Assembly (NCBI GenBank): GCA_018263365.1
Contig: JAANXI010000062.1
Location: 1-43,100, forward strand
Source of the DNA: Fidelibacterota bacterium
GTDB lineage: Bacteria; Fidelibacterota; JAANXI01
Direction of reading: 5' to 3'
Length of the DNA stretch: 43,100 nt
Shown here piece after piece: positions 7,671 to 14,464 of the stretch. How positions within the stretch are numbered: the stretch's first letter is position 1; each line of letters begins with the position of its first letter. Under the pieces are notes generated by a model, which was given only the letters and a program-made list of their open reading frames with translations, had not been told where the DNA came from and made no database searches. The translations under genes were made by a program, and so were the position numbers.

Positions 7671-7815
7671 TTGTTCGTTGTAAGTTGTTTGTTGTTCACT
7701 GCCATTTGCTTACTGCTGATTGCCTACTGATCTCAAATTTCTTATACCTTCCATTTTATTCTCGTATTTTACGGTGTATTTCGGTGCTTTTTTCAGTGTA
7801 TTTCAGTGTTTAATC
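7671..7815. repeat. Tandem 7-nt array followed by ~10-nt array
   Basis: From 7671 to 7733 nine 7-nt units run in register (for example TTGTTCG, TTGTAAG, TTGTTTG, then CTGCCAT, TTGCTTA, CTGCTGA, TTGCCTA). From about 7772 to 7815 a second array of roughly 10-nt units of the CGGTGTATTT / CAGTGTATTT type follows. These fill most of the 290-base space between the convergent sufE and rhodanese genes. No gene or clear terminator was seen there. Confidence 0.7.
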
Positions 7816-7870
7816 AGTTGTTTTATCGGCGGTTATCTGCTGTTTTAGCGCAAATCTGTGTGCCATTCTT

Positions 7871-9160
7871 TTAATCAGGAATACCCGTCTCAGTCGGATT
7901 CTCCGGATCGGCGCTCCACTCGAACCAGCCGCCGTCAAACACTGACACTCTCGGCCAGCCCATGAGCCAGGCATTGTAGAACGCTTCGCTGCCGCGCCAG
8001 CCGGTCCCGCAGTAAAACGCCAGGTGCTTATCCGGTGTGATGTCCGCTTCCCTCCATATTTCCGCAATTTCGTGATATTCACGGGTGGTGTGATCCAGGT
8101 TGCGGTAATTTTCCATGTGATACGCATCGCTGCCGCAGTTACCAAAGATGGCGCCGGGAATCCTCCCGGTCGGTTCGATATAATTGTATCCACTGACCTC
8201 GCCGATGAACTCCGGCCAGCTGCGAACGCTGACCAGGTCACCGTCGGAGGACTGCAGTAACTCTTTCGCTTCCGGCAAATCGACGAACAGCTTCGGTCTC
8301 CCGGGGATTTTCGCACCGAAGTCGCTGATGGGCTCGGGTTTGTTTGCTTCAGTGGTCAACTCATACCCTGCATCTTCCCAGGACTGGATGCCGCCGTTCA
8401 ATACTCTGACGTCTTCCACCCCGGCGTACATCATAATTGCTGCGCAGCGGATGGCACCCAAATGCCCGGCGCTACTGCCGGGATACGGATCTTCATTTTT
8501 CGGATACGAGAACCGTCCATACACGATGACCGTCGTATCAGGTGCAATCCCGTGCTCTTCCAGCGCTGCCTTCAGTTCCTCCGGCGAGCGTCGATTCCAG
8601 GTTTCGGGTGACTCAAGCGCCCGGGTATCCATAGAAATCGCGCCAGGGATATGTCCTGCGGCGTAATCATCGGGATTCCGGTAGTGAGCATGGACAAGCA
8701 CGTATTTGTCGTTGTCATAGTGCTGCGGTTTTTCACCAGCCAAGACAGAATGCAGCCACTCCGGCGGGACGAGATGTCTGTGTCTCTGCAGCCGATCCAT
8801 AGGCAGATCAGGATCAGCAACCCACTCGTTCAGAAAACCGTAGTAGACACGAATTTTATCGTATCCTGTTTTGGCAAACATTTCAGCAACTTGGTCTGTG
8901 TTTGCCACATCGTATCCATACAGGATGATGGTTTTTTCCGGTGTGATATCCTTGGACTGAACGATCTCAATCCAGTCCATATATCTTGTCCATTTTGCCG
9001 GCAAACTCTTTGCACCCCGGATATGTCCACCCCGGGATTCTCCTCGGAGCGCCCAGCCGTTGTAGGCATCGATGGATCGCACATCCAGCAGGATGGCATC
9101 ATCTTGAGATAATAATTTTTGAAGGTCGCCTGTTGAAATTTCCTGAACATTATTTTCCAT
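7871..9160 (-). CDS. Three-domain rhodanese sulfurtransferase (YnjE-like)
   Basis: Three rhodanese domains can be traced: about 1-125 (L-L-D-V-R at 24-28, G-H-I-R-G-A), 130-275 (G-H-I-P-G-A-I-S, V-L-N-G-G-I-Q-S-W) and 295-425 (G-R-I-P-G-A-I-F, V-F-D-G-G-W-F-E-W). Only the third has an active-site loop with cysteine, C-G-T-G-W-R starting at Cys384; the loops of domains 1 and 2 lack it. This layout and the C-G-T-G-W-R loop match the E. coli sulfurtransferase YnjE, which is exported or partnered with cysteine desulfurase. Here no signal peptide is visible, so the protein is probably cytoplasmic. Placement opposite SufE suggests sulfur relay, but the physiological donor and acceptor are unknown. 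Confidence 0.88.
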   Translation of the reverse strand: MENNVQEISTGDLQKLLSQDDAILLDVRSIDAYNGWALRGESRGGHIRGAKSLPAKWTRYMDWIEIVQSKDITPEKTIILYGYDVANTDQVAEMFAKTGYDKIRVYYGFLNEWVADPDLPMDRLQRHRHLVPPEWLHSVLAGEKPQHYDNDKYVLVHAHYRNPDDYAAGHIPGAISMDTRALESPETWNRRSPEELKAALEEHGIAPDTTVIVYGRFSYPKNEDPYPGSSAGHLGAIRCAAIMMYAGVEDVRVLNGGIQSWEDAGYELTTEANKPEPISDFGAKIPGRPKLFVDLPEAKELLQSSDGDLVSVRSWPEFIGEVSGYNYIEPTGRIPGAIFGNCGSDAYHMENYRNLDHTTREYHEIAEIWREADITPDKHLAFYCGTGWRGSEAFYNAWLMGWPRVSVFDGGWFEWSADPENPTETGIPD

Positions 9161-9510
9161 AGATAATCTGCCTGTCGCTAATAGTTACCGTTTCCGTCTG
9201 AACAAAAAGATGTCGGAAAAATAGGTTTGCGGCTCCATAATCGCAATAATTCAGGAGTGTCTGAAGCTAAAATAGGCTCATTTGAGTAATTCTCCTGGCA
9301 GGCCTGTCATGCGACTGCTCTGGAATCATCAGGAAAACCCTAAACTGCTCTAGGTTGACAGATATTTTGAAGTGATATGAAATGGTTCTGTAGATTACTC
9401 CATGAAAAAAACGGGGTATGCTAGCTTGCACTTCAGCTGGCAATTCCCTGAAAGTCATAATAAATTATATAATTACACAAAATTGAAAATAATGAGAGAC
9501 AGAGGATTAC
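9161..9510. other. 350-base divergent intergenic region without a gene
   Basis: This gap separates the start of the minus-strand rhodanese gene from the start of the plus-strand sulfatase-like gene and should carry promoters for both. It is AT-rich and shows no tandem word arrays, unlike most neighbouring gaps. Open frames here are short and lack ribosome sites or recognisable sequence. Confidence 0.5.
9355..9383 (+). promoter_or_regulatory. Candidate sigma-70-like promoter upstream of the sulfatase-like gene
   Basis: TTGACA (9355-9360) and TGAAAT (9378-9383) are spaced 17 bases apart, about 130 bases before the start at 9511. An alternative perfect TATAAT at 9468-9473, with only a weak -35, lies about 40 bases before the start. 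The match is by consensus only, and FCB bacteria often use other promoter sequences. Confidence 0.25.
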
Positions 9511-10770
9511 ATGAGTCAACAAAATCTGATATTTATCACCCTGGATGCCGTGCGTCCGGATCATTTCAGCTGTTACGGTTACGACCGGTTCGAAACAAAG
9601 GGCATCGACGAAATCGCCGCCGAGGGCACGCTCTTCGAGAACAACATTTGTGCTTCCTGTCTGACGCCGATTTCCCACGCCACCATGTTGACCGGAAAAC
9701 AGCCCCAGAAACACGGTATTCGTCATCCCTTTTCCAAGGTCAAATCCAAGACGATTACTGAGATGATGAAGGAACAGGGCTACAGCACCGCCGGATTCGT
9801 CGGCATTAATTTCCTCGGTTCCACCCACGGCTTTGCTAAAGGTTTTGATTATTACAACGAGCCGACCAGCGAGTCCAGCTGGAACTCCAAGGAATATAAA
9901 AAAGACGACGAAACCATGCAGACCCTCTGGGGCAACTGGTGGATTCCAGACATGCTGGACTGGATGCAAAATCACGATGACAAGCCGTTCTTCATCTGGG
10001 CACATTATTTTGAGGTCCATTTCCTCTCGGAAAAATGGCTCCTGTATTCCGGCAAGATGCCCAAAGATGAGCTCTCCGACTGGGCGTACTATGACGGCAA
10101 ACTCAAGTACATGGACGAGCACTTTATCCAGCCGATGAACCAGCAGTTGAAAGATCTCGGCATCTGGGATAATACGGCCATTGCGTTGACCTCCGATCAC
10201 GGCGAAACCCTCGGTCCGGATAATCCCAATTGGGAGGATTACTATTTCAATTACCCACAGCACAAGACCATGCTGGAGGACGACATCCGCGTGCCGCTGA
10301 TATTCAAAGGCGCCGACGTTCCTAAAGGAAAACGTATCAAAAATACCACTACCGCAGTAGATTTGGTGCCGACCATCCTCGATTTCATGGATATCGATAC
10401 CGAAGAGGAATTCGACGGTCGCAGCCTCACGCCACTCTTTCACGATGAAGAACTGGATGAAACGGTCGCGTACGGTGAAGAACTCTACGAGGAACGTGGC
10501 AAGGGACCGCTGCAGTTTGTCCGGACCGATACGTATAAGCTTATCCGGAATCCGTCCGCCGGCGAAGAGGAATTCTACAATCTGGCAGAAGACCCCGGCG
10601 AGACGGATAACCGCATCGAAAAATTGACTGTTGAGGAAGCTGAAGTTGCCGAAAGATTCCGGAAAATCATGACGGATCAGTATGAAGGCTACCGTTCGGA
10701 TGATGCCGGTTTTACCGATGAAGAGTCAAAAAAGATCGAGGAGCGACTGCGGGACTTAGGATACATTTAA
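9511..10770 (+). CDS. Sulfatase-like alkaline-phosphatase-superfamily hydrolase or transferase (Thr nucleophile)
   Basis: The 419-residue protein has the sulfatase fold signature: N-terminal I-F-I-T-L-D-A-V-R-P-D-H (7-18) with metal-binding Asp, T-S-D-H-G-E-T-L-G with Asp229/His230, and a C-terminal F-Y-N-L-A-E-D-P-G-E region typical of bacterial sulfatases. The nucleophile motif is T-P-I-S-H-A-T-M-L-T-G (52-62) instead of C/S-x-P-x-R-x4-T-G. Thr52 therefore sits where the formylglycine precursor Cys/Ser would be, and His56 replaces Arg. Thr nucleophiles are known in phosphatase, phosphodiesterase and phosphoethanolamine-transferase members of the superfamily, so annotation as a true sulfatase is doubtful. 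No signal peptide is seen. It lies near the phosphonate genes, which makes a phospho- or phosphono-ester substrate possible. Confidence 0.82.
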   Translation: MSQQNLIFITLDAVRPDHFSCYGYDRFETKGIDEIAAEGTLFENNICASCLTPISHATMLTGKQPQKHGIRHPFSKVKSKTITEMMKEQGYSTAGFVGINFLGSTHGFAKGFDYYNEPTSESSWNSKEYKKDDETMQTLWGNWWIPDMLDWMQNHDDKPFFIWAHYFEVHFLSEKWLLYSGKMPKDELSDWAYYDGKLKYMDEHFIQPMNQQLKDLGIWDNTAIALTSDHGETLGPDNPNWEDYYFNYPQHKTMLEDDIRVPLIFKGADVPKGKRIKNTTTAVDLVPTILDFMDIDTEEEFDGRSLTPLFHDEELDETVAYGEELYEERGKGPLQFVRTDTYKLIRNPSAGEEEFYNLAEDPGETDNRIEKLTVEEAEVAERFRKIMTDQYEGYRSDDAGFTDEESKKIEERLRDLGYI

Positions 10771-10775
10771 GGAAA

Positions 10776-10843
10776 TATTGCGTACTGCGTATTACGTAAA
10801 AAGACAATGAGGTGCACCTTTACGCAATACGAAATACGTAATA
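10776..10843. repeat. Inverted repeat of TATTGCG-type words, 25-nt arms
   Basis: Five bases after the sulfatase-like stop, a 25-nt arm (10776-10800, built of 7-nt units TATTGCG, TACTGCG, TATTACG) pairs with 10819-10843. There are 21 Watson-Crick pairs and one G-U, with an 18-nt loop holding the palindrome GGTGCACC. No T-run follows. It could act as a 3'-end stabiliser or a weak terminator. Confidence 0.7.
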
Positions 10844-10849
10844 GTCAGT

Positions 10850-10912
10850 CTTTCACCTTTGCCGTCTCACGTTTCACGATTAGAGTGAGGACTCTGGACA
10901 CATGACTCGTGA
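10850..10912. repeat. Tandem 7-nt word array
   Basis: Nine units of 7 nt run in register, for example CTTTCAC, CTTTGCC, GTCTCAC, GTTTCAC, then CTCTGGA, CACATGA, CTCGTGA. The array lies between the inverted repeat at 10776-10843 and the GTGTTANN array, so the whole gap 10771-10983 is repeat-built. Confidence 0.6.
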
Positions 10913-10980
10913 CAACTATAACACGGTAACACAATAACACGGTGTTACTTGAACACCTGAACACTTTAACACTTGAGCAC
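10909..10980 (-). repeat. GTGTTANN 8-nt tandem array, copy 2 (nine units)
   Basis: Read on the minus strand, nine 8-nt units run in register: GTGCTCAA, GTGTTAAA, GTGTTCAG, GTGTTCAA, GTAACACC, GTGTTATT, GTGTTACC, GTGTTATA, GTTGTCAC. The stretch 10944-10972 is the reverse complement of 19023-19051 with 28 of 29 bases identical. The array ends three bases before the ATG of the next gene. Confidence 0.85.
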
Positions 10981-10983
10981 TCA

Positions 10984-11553
10984 ATGAACTCTATTGTAAT
11001 CGTCTCCGGGCTGCCGCGCTCCGGGACTTCCATGATGATGAAAATGCTGGAGGCAGGCGGACTGGAAGTCGTCACCGATGATATCCGCAAGGCGGACGAG
11101 GACAATCCCAAGGGTTACTACGAATTTGAACAGGTCAAGCAGATCAAGGACGACCAGTCCTGGCTGCCGGGGTGCCAGGGGAAAGTGGTGAAAATGGTCT
11201 CCAGACTGCTACTGGATTTACCGGAGAACTGGGACTACAAGATCATTTTCATGCGCCGGAAACTGGAAGAAATTCTCGCATCCCAGCGGAAAATGCTGGA
11301 GCGGAGCGGCAAACGGGCGCCCAGTAAAGAGGAAGACGCCGAAATGGCGGCCCTCTTCGAACGCCACCTGGATCACGTAGACCAATGGATGGAGCAGCAA
11401 TCCAACGCGGATTTCATCCATGTCAGCTACAATAAAACAATCCGCTCTCCGCAGGAAACAGCAGAAAAAGTGACCGCCTTTCTTGGCCGCGATCTCGACG
11501 TGGAAAAAATGTTGACTGTAGTCGACACGAATTTATATCGCCAGCGGAAATAA
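10984..11553 (+). CDS. Sulfotransferase-like P-loop protein
   Basis: The 189-residue protein starts with V-S-G-L-P-R-S-G-T-S-M-M (6-17), the 5'-phosphosulfate-binding loop of sulfotransferases that use PAPS, followed by an F-M-R-R-K-L-E-E-I-L-A-S-Q segment that fits the 3'-phosphate-binding region. It is short for a sulfotransferase. Related short proteins are common in bacteria with unproven substrates. The start is placed at ATG 10984: an in-frame GTG at 10942 lies inside the tandem repeat and would add only repeat-encoded residues. No Shine-Dalgarno sequence is visible before the ATG. The gene converges with the methyltransferase gene, with two bases between the stops. Confidence 0.75.
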   Translation: MNSIVIVSGLPRSGTSMMMKMLEAGGLEVVTDDIRKADEDNPKGYYEFEQVKQIKDDQSWLPGCQGKVVKMVSRLLLDLPENWDYKIIFMRRKLEEILASQRKMLERSGKRAPSKEEDAEMAALFERHLDHVDQWMEQQSNADFIHVSYNKTIRSPQETAEKVTAFLGRDLDVEKMLTVVDTNLYRQRK

Positions 11554-11555
11554 TC

Positions 11556-12179
11556 TCAGTTATTCACCGTTCCCAGTACCAGAAAGATCTCACTCCCGGG
11601 TGTTACATGTTCAAAAGCCTGTTCCCGGTGAAAAGTTAACTGATCGCTATAGCGAGCCTTGATATCCTCGAGCGAGTCAAAGTACCGTAGGTGATCCTCG
11701 GCATCAAAGTTCGGCACCGAAAACAGGATATTCGTTCCGCCCCGAATCTTTTTTAAGATGGCGATATCTTCCCCGATATGCTCGAAGAATTCGAACGCGA
11801 TCACCAGATTGCAATCCCACCTCTGGTACACAGTGTCGTTGAAAGCATTTTCCACGGTAAATTTGCCGGCATGGTCCGGATTGTTTTCTCTGGCGAGTTC
11901 GATAGCCCGGGGACTGAAATCAAATCCGAGATACGAGGTGATCTCGTTTTCGAATAGCATCTGCGCAAACTGCCCCGGACCACAGGCAATCTCAAGAATG
12001 GACGGTCTATCCATCTCCCGGATCCACCGGACCGCCTCCTGCCAGACGTGAAAGTACATGCTGTCAGAATAGTGTTTATGGTATTCACCCTGCCACCCGC
12101 CGGATTTGTATTTCTTATCGTAATACCGCGGCGCCCGGTCAGGATCCCTGCTGAAAAATTTTTTAAATAACGAAAGCAC
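11556..12179 (-). CDS. Class I SAM-dependent methyltransferase
   Basis: The 207-residue protein carries the SAM-binding motif I-L-E-I-A-C-G-P-G-Q-F (about 61-71), then Y-L-G-F-D-F-S-P-R-A-I-E-L-A (post-motif I acidic strand), and F-E-F-F-E-H-I near residue 130. This is the layout of Methyltransf_11/25-type enzymes acting on small molecules or glycans. The H-I-G-E-D loop and lack of an RNA/DNA-binding domain argue against a nucleic-acid methylase. It is transcribed divergently from the glycosyltransferase at 12320 across 140 bases, and a role in modifying the surface glycan made by these neighbours is plausible. The substrate cannot be told from the sequence. Confidence 0.8.
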   Translation of the reverse strand: MLSLFKKFFSRDPDRAPRYYDKKYKSGGWQGEYHKHYSDSMYFHVWQEAVRWIREMDRPSILEIACGPGQFAQMLFENEITSYLGFDFSPRAIELARENNPDHAGKFTVENAFNDTVYQRWDCNLVIAFEFFEHIGEDIAILKKIRGGTNILFSVPNFDAEDHLRYFDSLEDIKARYSDQLTFHREQAFEHVTPGSEIFLVLGTVNN

Positions 12180-12319
12180 ACTGTCTTCCCACTTCCTGCT
12201 TGTAAGGACGGCCTAATATAGAATGCTCCGCCGGTAAAATGAACAGGAAAAACATGCATGGATTTCTTAATCTGATTTTATACCTTTCATCCAATTGAAG
12301 AAATCCTATGACGCTCTGA

Positions 12320-13444
12320 ATGAAAAAACCACTCTCCATTCTCATCCTACATCCCTGGATGTGTATCCGCGTAATAAAGCAGGCCTACGCATTGCTGAAC
12401 GAAGGACACTGCCTCTATTTCATTGTGGATAAGCCGGAGTCGCTCCCTTCTGATATTCAAAAACAAGCCGCGGGTATCCGGTACTTCCGATACAAGCTTA
12501 CCTGGTGGCGGCGCTGGTACTACCGGCGCTTAGTCGGGAAGTACTTGGATTACATCGACGTAATACATTGCCACAATGAGCCAAACCGCCATACACTTGA
12601 TGCAGTCAGGGCAAGCGAAGGAAGGGCGCCGGTTATCTACGACATTCACGATTTCACCTCCCTGCGGAAGGGAAAGCCGGATTCCACAGAAGAGAAGTGT
12701 TTTGACCAGGTGGACGGTATTGTCCATTCCGCAGACTCCTTTCGGAATATCGCCAAACGAAAGTACCCGGAAGCAAAACAGCAAAATATCGTCCTTTACA
12801 GCACACCGTCTCGGACGCAACTGCGGGGGAGTGAAGTCCTGCCAAAGATCGCTTCTGCACGGGAGGAAATCCACCTGGTTTATCAGGGCGGACTCATCGA
12901 TGAAAACTCCACCAACGCCGATCTGTTTAGCTACAGGGATTATCTCGACATTTTCCGATCCATTCTGAATGAAGGATTCCATCTACACCTATATTGTGCG
13001 TACGACAAAATCCCGACGGGATATCAACAGTTAGCCAGTGGTTTTCCGGAAAAACTCCATCTTAATGCGAGAGTTCCATATCCCGAGCTCCTTACCACCA
13101 TGAGCCGGTTCCACTGGGGGCTTACCGGGTTTAACTTCAGCAACCTTCGGAGTGAAACGACCCGGGAGTTTTTACACTCGGTGGTCCCGAACAAAATGTT
13201 TGACTATCTGCACGCAGGTATTCCCACCCTCGTGTTCAATGCCAACGCTGCAAGCCGGATAGCACGGGAGTACGGCTTCGGACTGGAAAAGGCTGAAGAG
13301 GAATCCTGGGCTGATGTCTTGGATCGGGGCGCATCAATGCTCAAAAAGGACTTGACCCCGGCGGCGGAATCCCTGACGATGGAGTCCCAAATCCCGAGGC
13401 TGGTGAGCCTCTATCGATCATGGACCGGAATCCGTAAATCATGA
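12320..13444 (+). CDS. Glycosyltransferase, GT4-like
   Basis: The 374-residue protein has a GT-B layout: an N-terminal acceptor half (S-I-L-I-L-H-P-W, then Y-I-D-V-I-H-C-H-N-E-P near 80-90 and V-I-Y-D-I-H-D-F near 107-114) and a C-terminal donor half with V-P-N-K-M-F-D-Y-L-H-A-G-I-P (about 291-304), the typical E/K-x-x-E-like sugar-nucleotide region of GT4 enzymes. No membrane span is seen. It begins a five-gene plus-strand block for surface glycan assembly and overlaps the heptosyltransferase gene by ATGA. Donor and acceptor are unknown. The ATG at 12308 is not used because that frame stops at once. Confidence 0.82.
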   Translation: MKKPLSILILHPWMCIRVIKQAYALLNEGHCLYFIVDKPESLPSDIQKQAAGIRYFRYKLTWWRRWYYRRLVGKYLDYIDVIHCHNEPNRHTLDAVRASEGRAPVIYDIHDFTSLRKGKPDSTEEKCFDQVDGIVHSADSFRNIAKRKYPEAKQQNIVLYSTPSRTQLRGSEVLPKIASAREEIHLVYQGGLIDENSTNADLFSYRDYLDIFRSILNEGFHLHLYCAYDKIPTGYQQLASGFPEKLHLNARVPYPELLTTMSRFHWGLTGFNFSNLRSETTREFLHSVVPNKMFDYLHAGIPTLVFNANAASRIAREYGFGLEKAEEESWADVLDRGASMLKKDLTPAAESLTMESQIPRLVSLYRSWTGIRKS

Positions 13445-14463
13445 AAATCCTGATTTACTCCCCGAACTGGATCGGCGATGCGGTCATGGCCCTTCCCATG
13501 ATCAGGCGGACAAGGAAGGCCTTTCCCGGAGCAGAGTTTACCGTTTTTGCCAGGGACTGGGTAGCCCCGGTCTGCAGGTTTCTCGGAGAAGTCGATCTCA
13601 TTGTGGAGTTTTCCCGGGACGAGATAAAATCTTTCTGGTCCCGTCGCCGGATTATCAAATCATTGAAACAGGAAGATTACGATCAGGTCTTTCTGCTGCC
13701 GGACTCCTTTTCCACAGCTATGACGATGTTTCGGGCGCGCATTCCCGAGCGGATCGGTTATACCGGACAGTTCCGTTCTTGGATGCTGACCCGCCGGTAT
13801 CCCCTGGATATCGGAAGGACAATGCACCGATCGGATAAATACTGTCACCTCCTCACCGGTTACGCCGATAACGTTGAAATGGGATCACCGCCGCGCTTTG
13901 ACGGCCTGGAGGTTGGTCCGGTTGATTTGCCGGACTCGTGGGATAAATCGGCAATTACGATAGGCATAAACCCGCATTCGGTCGCCACCTCCCGCCGCTG
14001 GCCGGAGGAGTACTGGGTGCAGCTTTTCGAATCCTTTACGAATGAGAACATTCAGTTCGTTATTTTCGGAGGGGTAGATGCCAGGTCTATTGGTGATTCG
14101 ATCAGGAGTCAAACCAGCGCCGCGGTGCTGAACCAGGCCGGAAAAACTACCCTGAAAGAATCTATCCGGCTTATGGGCGAATGCCGGATATTTATTTCGA
14201 ATGATTCAGGTCCGATGCATATTGCAGATGCAGCCGGTGTCCCGACCATCGGATTATGGGGTGCGGGGAATACGGCGAAAACCGGACTCCGGTCGGAGCA
14301 TTCGGTCAATATCAACGCGGATGTGTACTGCAGTCCCTGTGAAAAGAACCACTGTATAAACAAGGAAGAGCCGATGCTCTGTATGCATTCGGTCACCCCA
14401 GATTGGGTGCGGGACAGCGCAAAAGACATGCTGAATAGTGCCCGCCCGGGGGGAGGCGTATAG
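13441..14463 (+). CDS. waaF: ADP-heptose:LPS heptosyltransferase (GT9, WaaF-like)
   Basis: The GT9 family adds L-glycero-D-manno-heptose to the inner core of LPS at the cytoplasmic face of the inner membrane. Seen in the 340-residue protein: K-I-L-I-Y-S-P-N-W-I-G-D-A-V-M-A-L-P (2-19), with the Asp of the N-terminal W-I-G-D motif conserved in WaaF; I-G-I-N-P-H-S-V-A-T-S-R-R-W-P (about 179-193); and N-D-S-G-P-M-H-I-A-D-A-A-G-V-P (about 256-270), the ADP-heptose site. A cysteine cluster C-S-P-C-x4-C near 300 is also common in WaaF. WaaC or other GT9 enzymes are the alternatives. It is coupled to the upstream glycosyltransferase by ATGA and separated by one base from the next gene. Confidence 0.88.
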   Translation: MKILIYSPNWIGDAVMALPMIRRTRKAFPGAEFTVFARDWVAPVCRFLGEVDLIVEFSRDEIKSFWSRRRIIKSLKQEDYDQVFLLPDSFSTAMTMFRARIPERIGYTGQFRSWMLTRRYPLDIGRTMHRSDKYCHLLTGYADNVEMGSPPRFDGLEVGPVDLPDSWDKSAITIGINPHSVATSRRWPEEYWVQLFESFTNENIQFVIFGGVDARSIGDSIRSQTSAAVLNQAGKTTLKESIRLMGECRIFISNDSGPMHIADAAGVPTIGLWGAGNTAKTGLRSEHSVNINADVYCSPCEKNHCINKEEPMLCMHSVTPDWVRDSAKDMLNSARPGGGV

Positions 14464-14464
14464 G

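Noticed and set aside
10942..10983. Upstream GTG start for the sulfotransferase-like gene
   Set aside because: The added residues would be encoded by the tandem repeat array, and homologous P-loop proteins begin just before the V-S-G-L-P-R-S-G motif.
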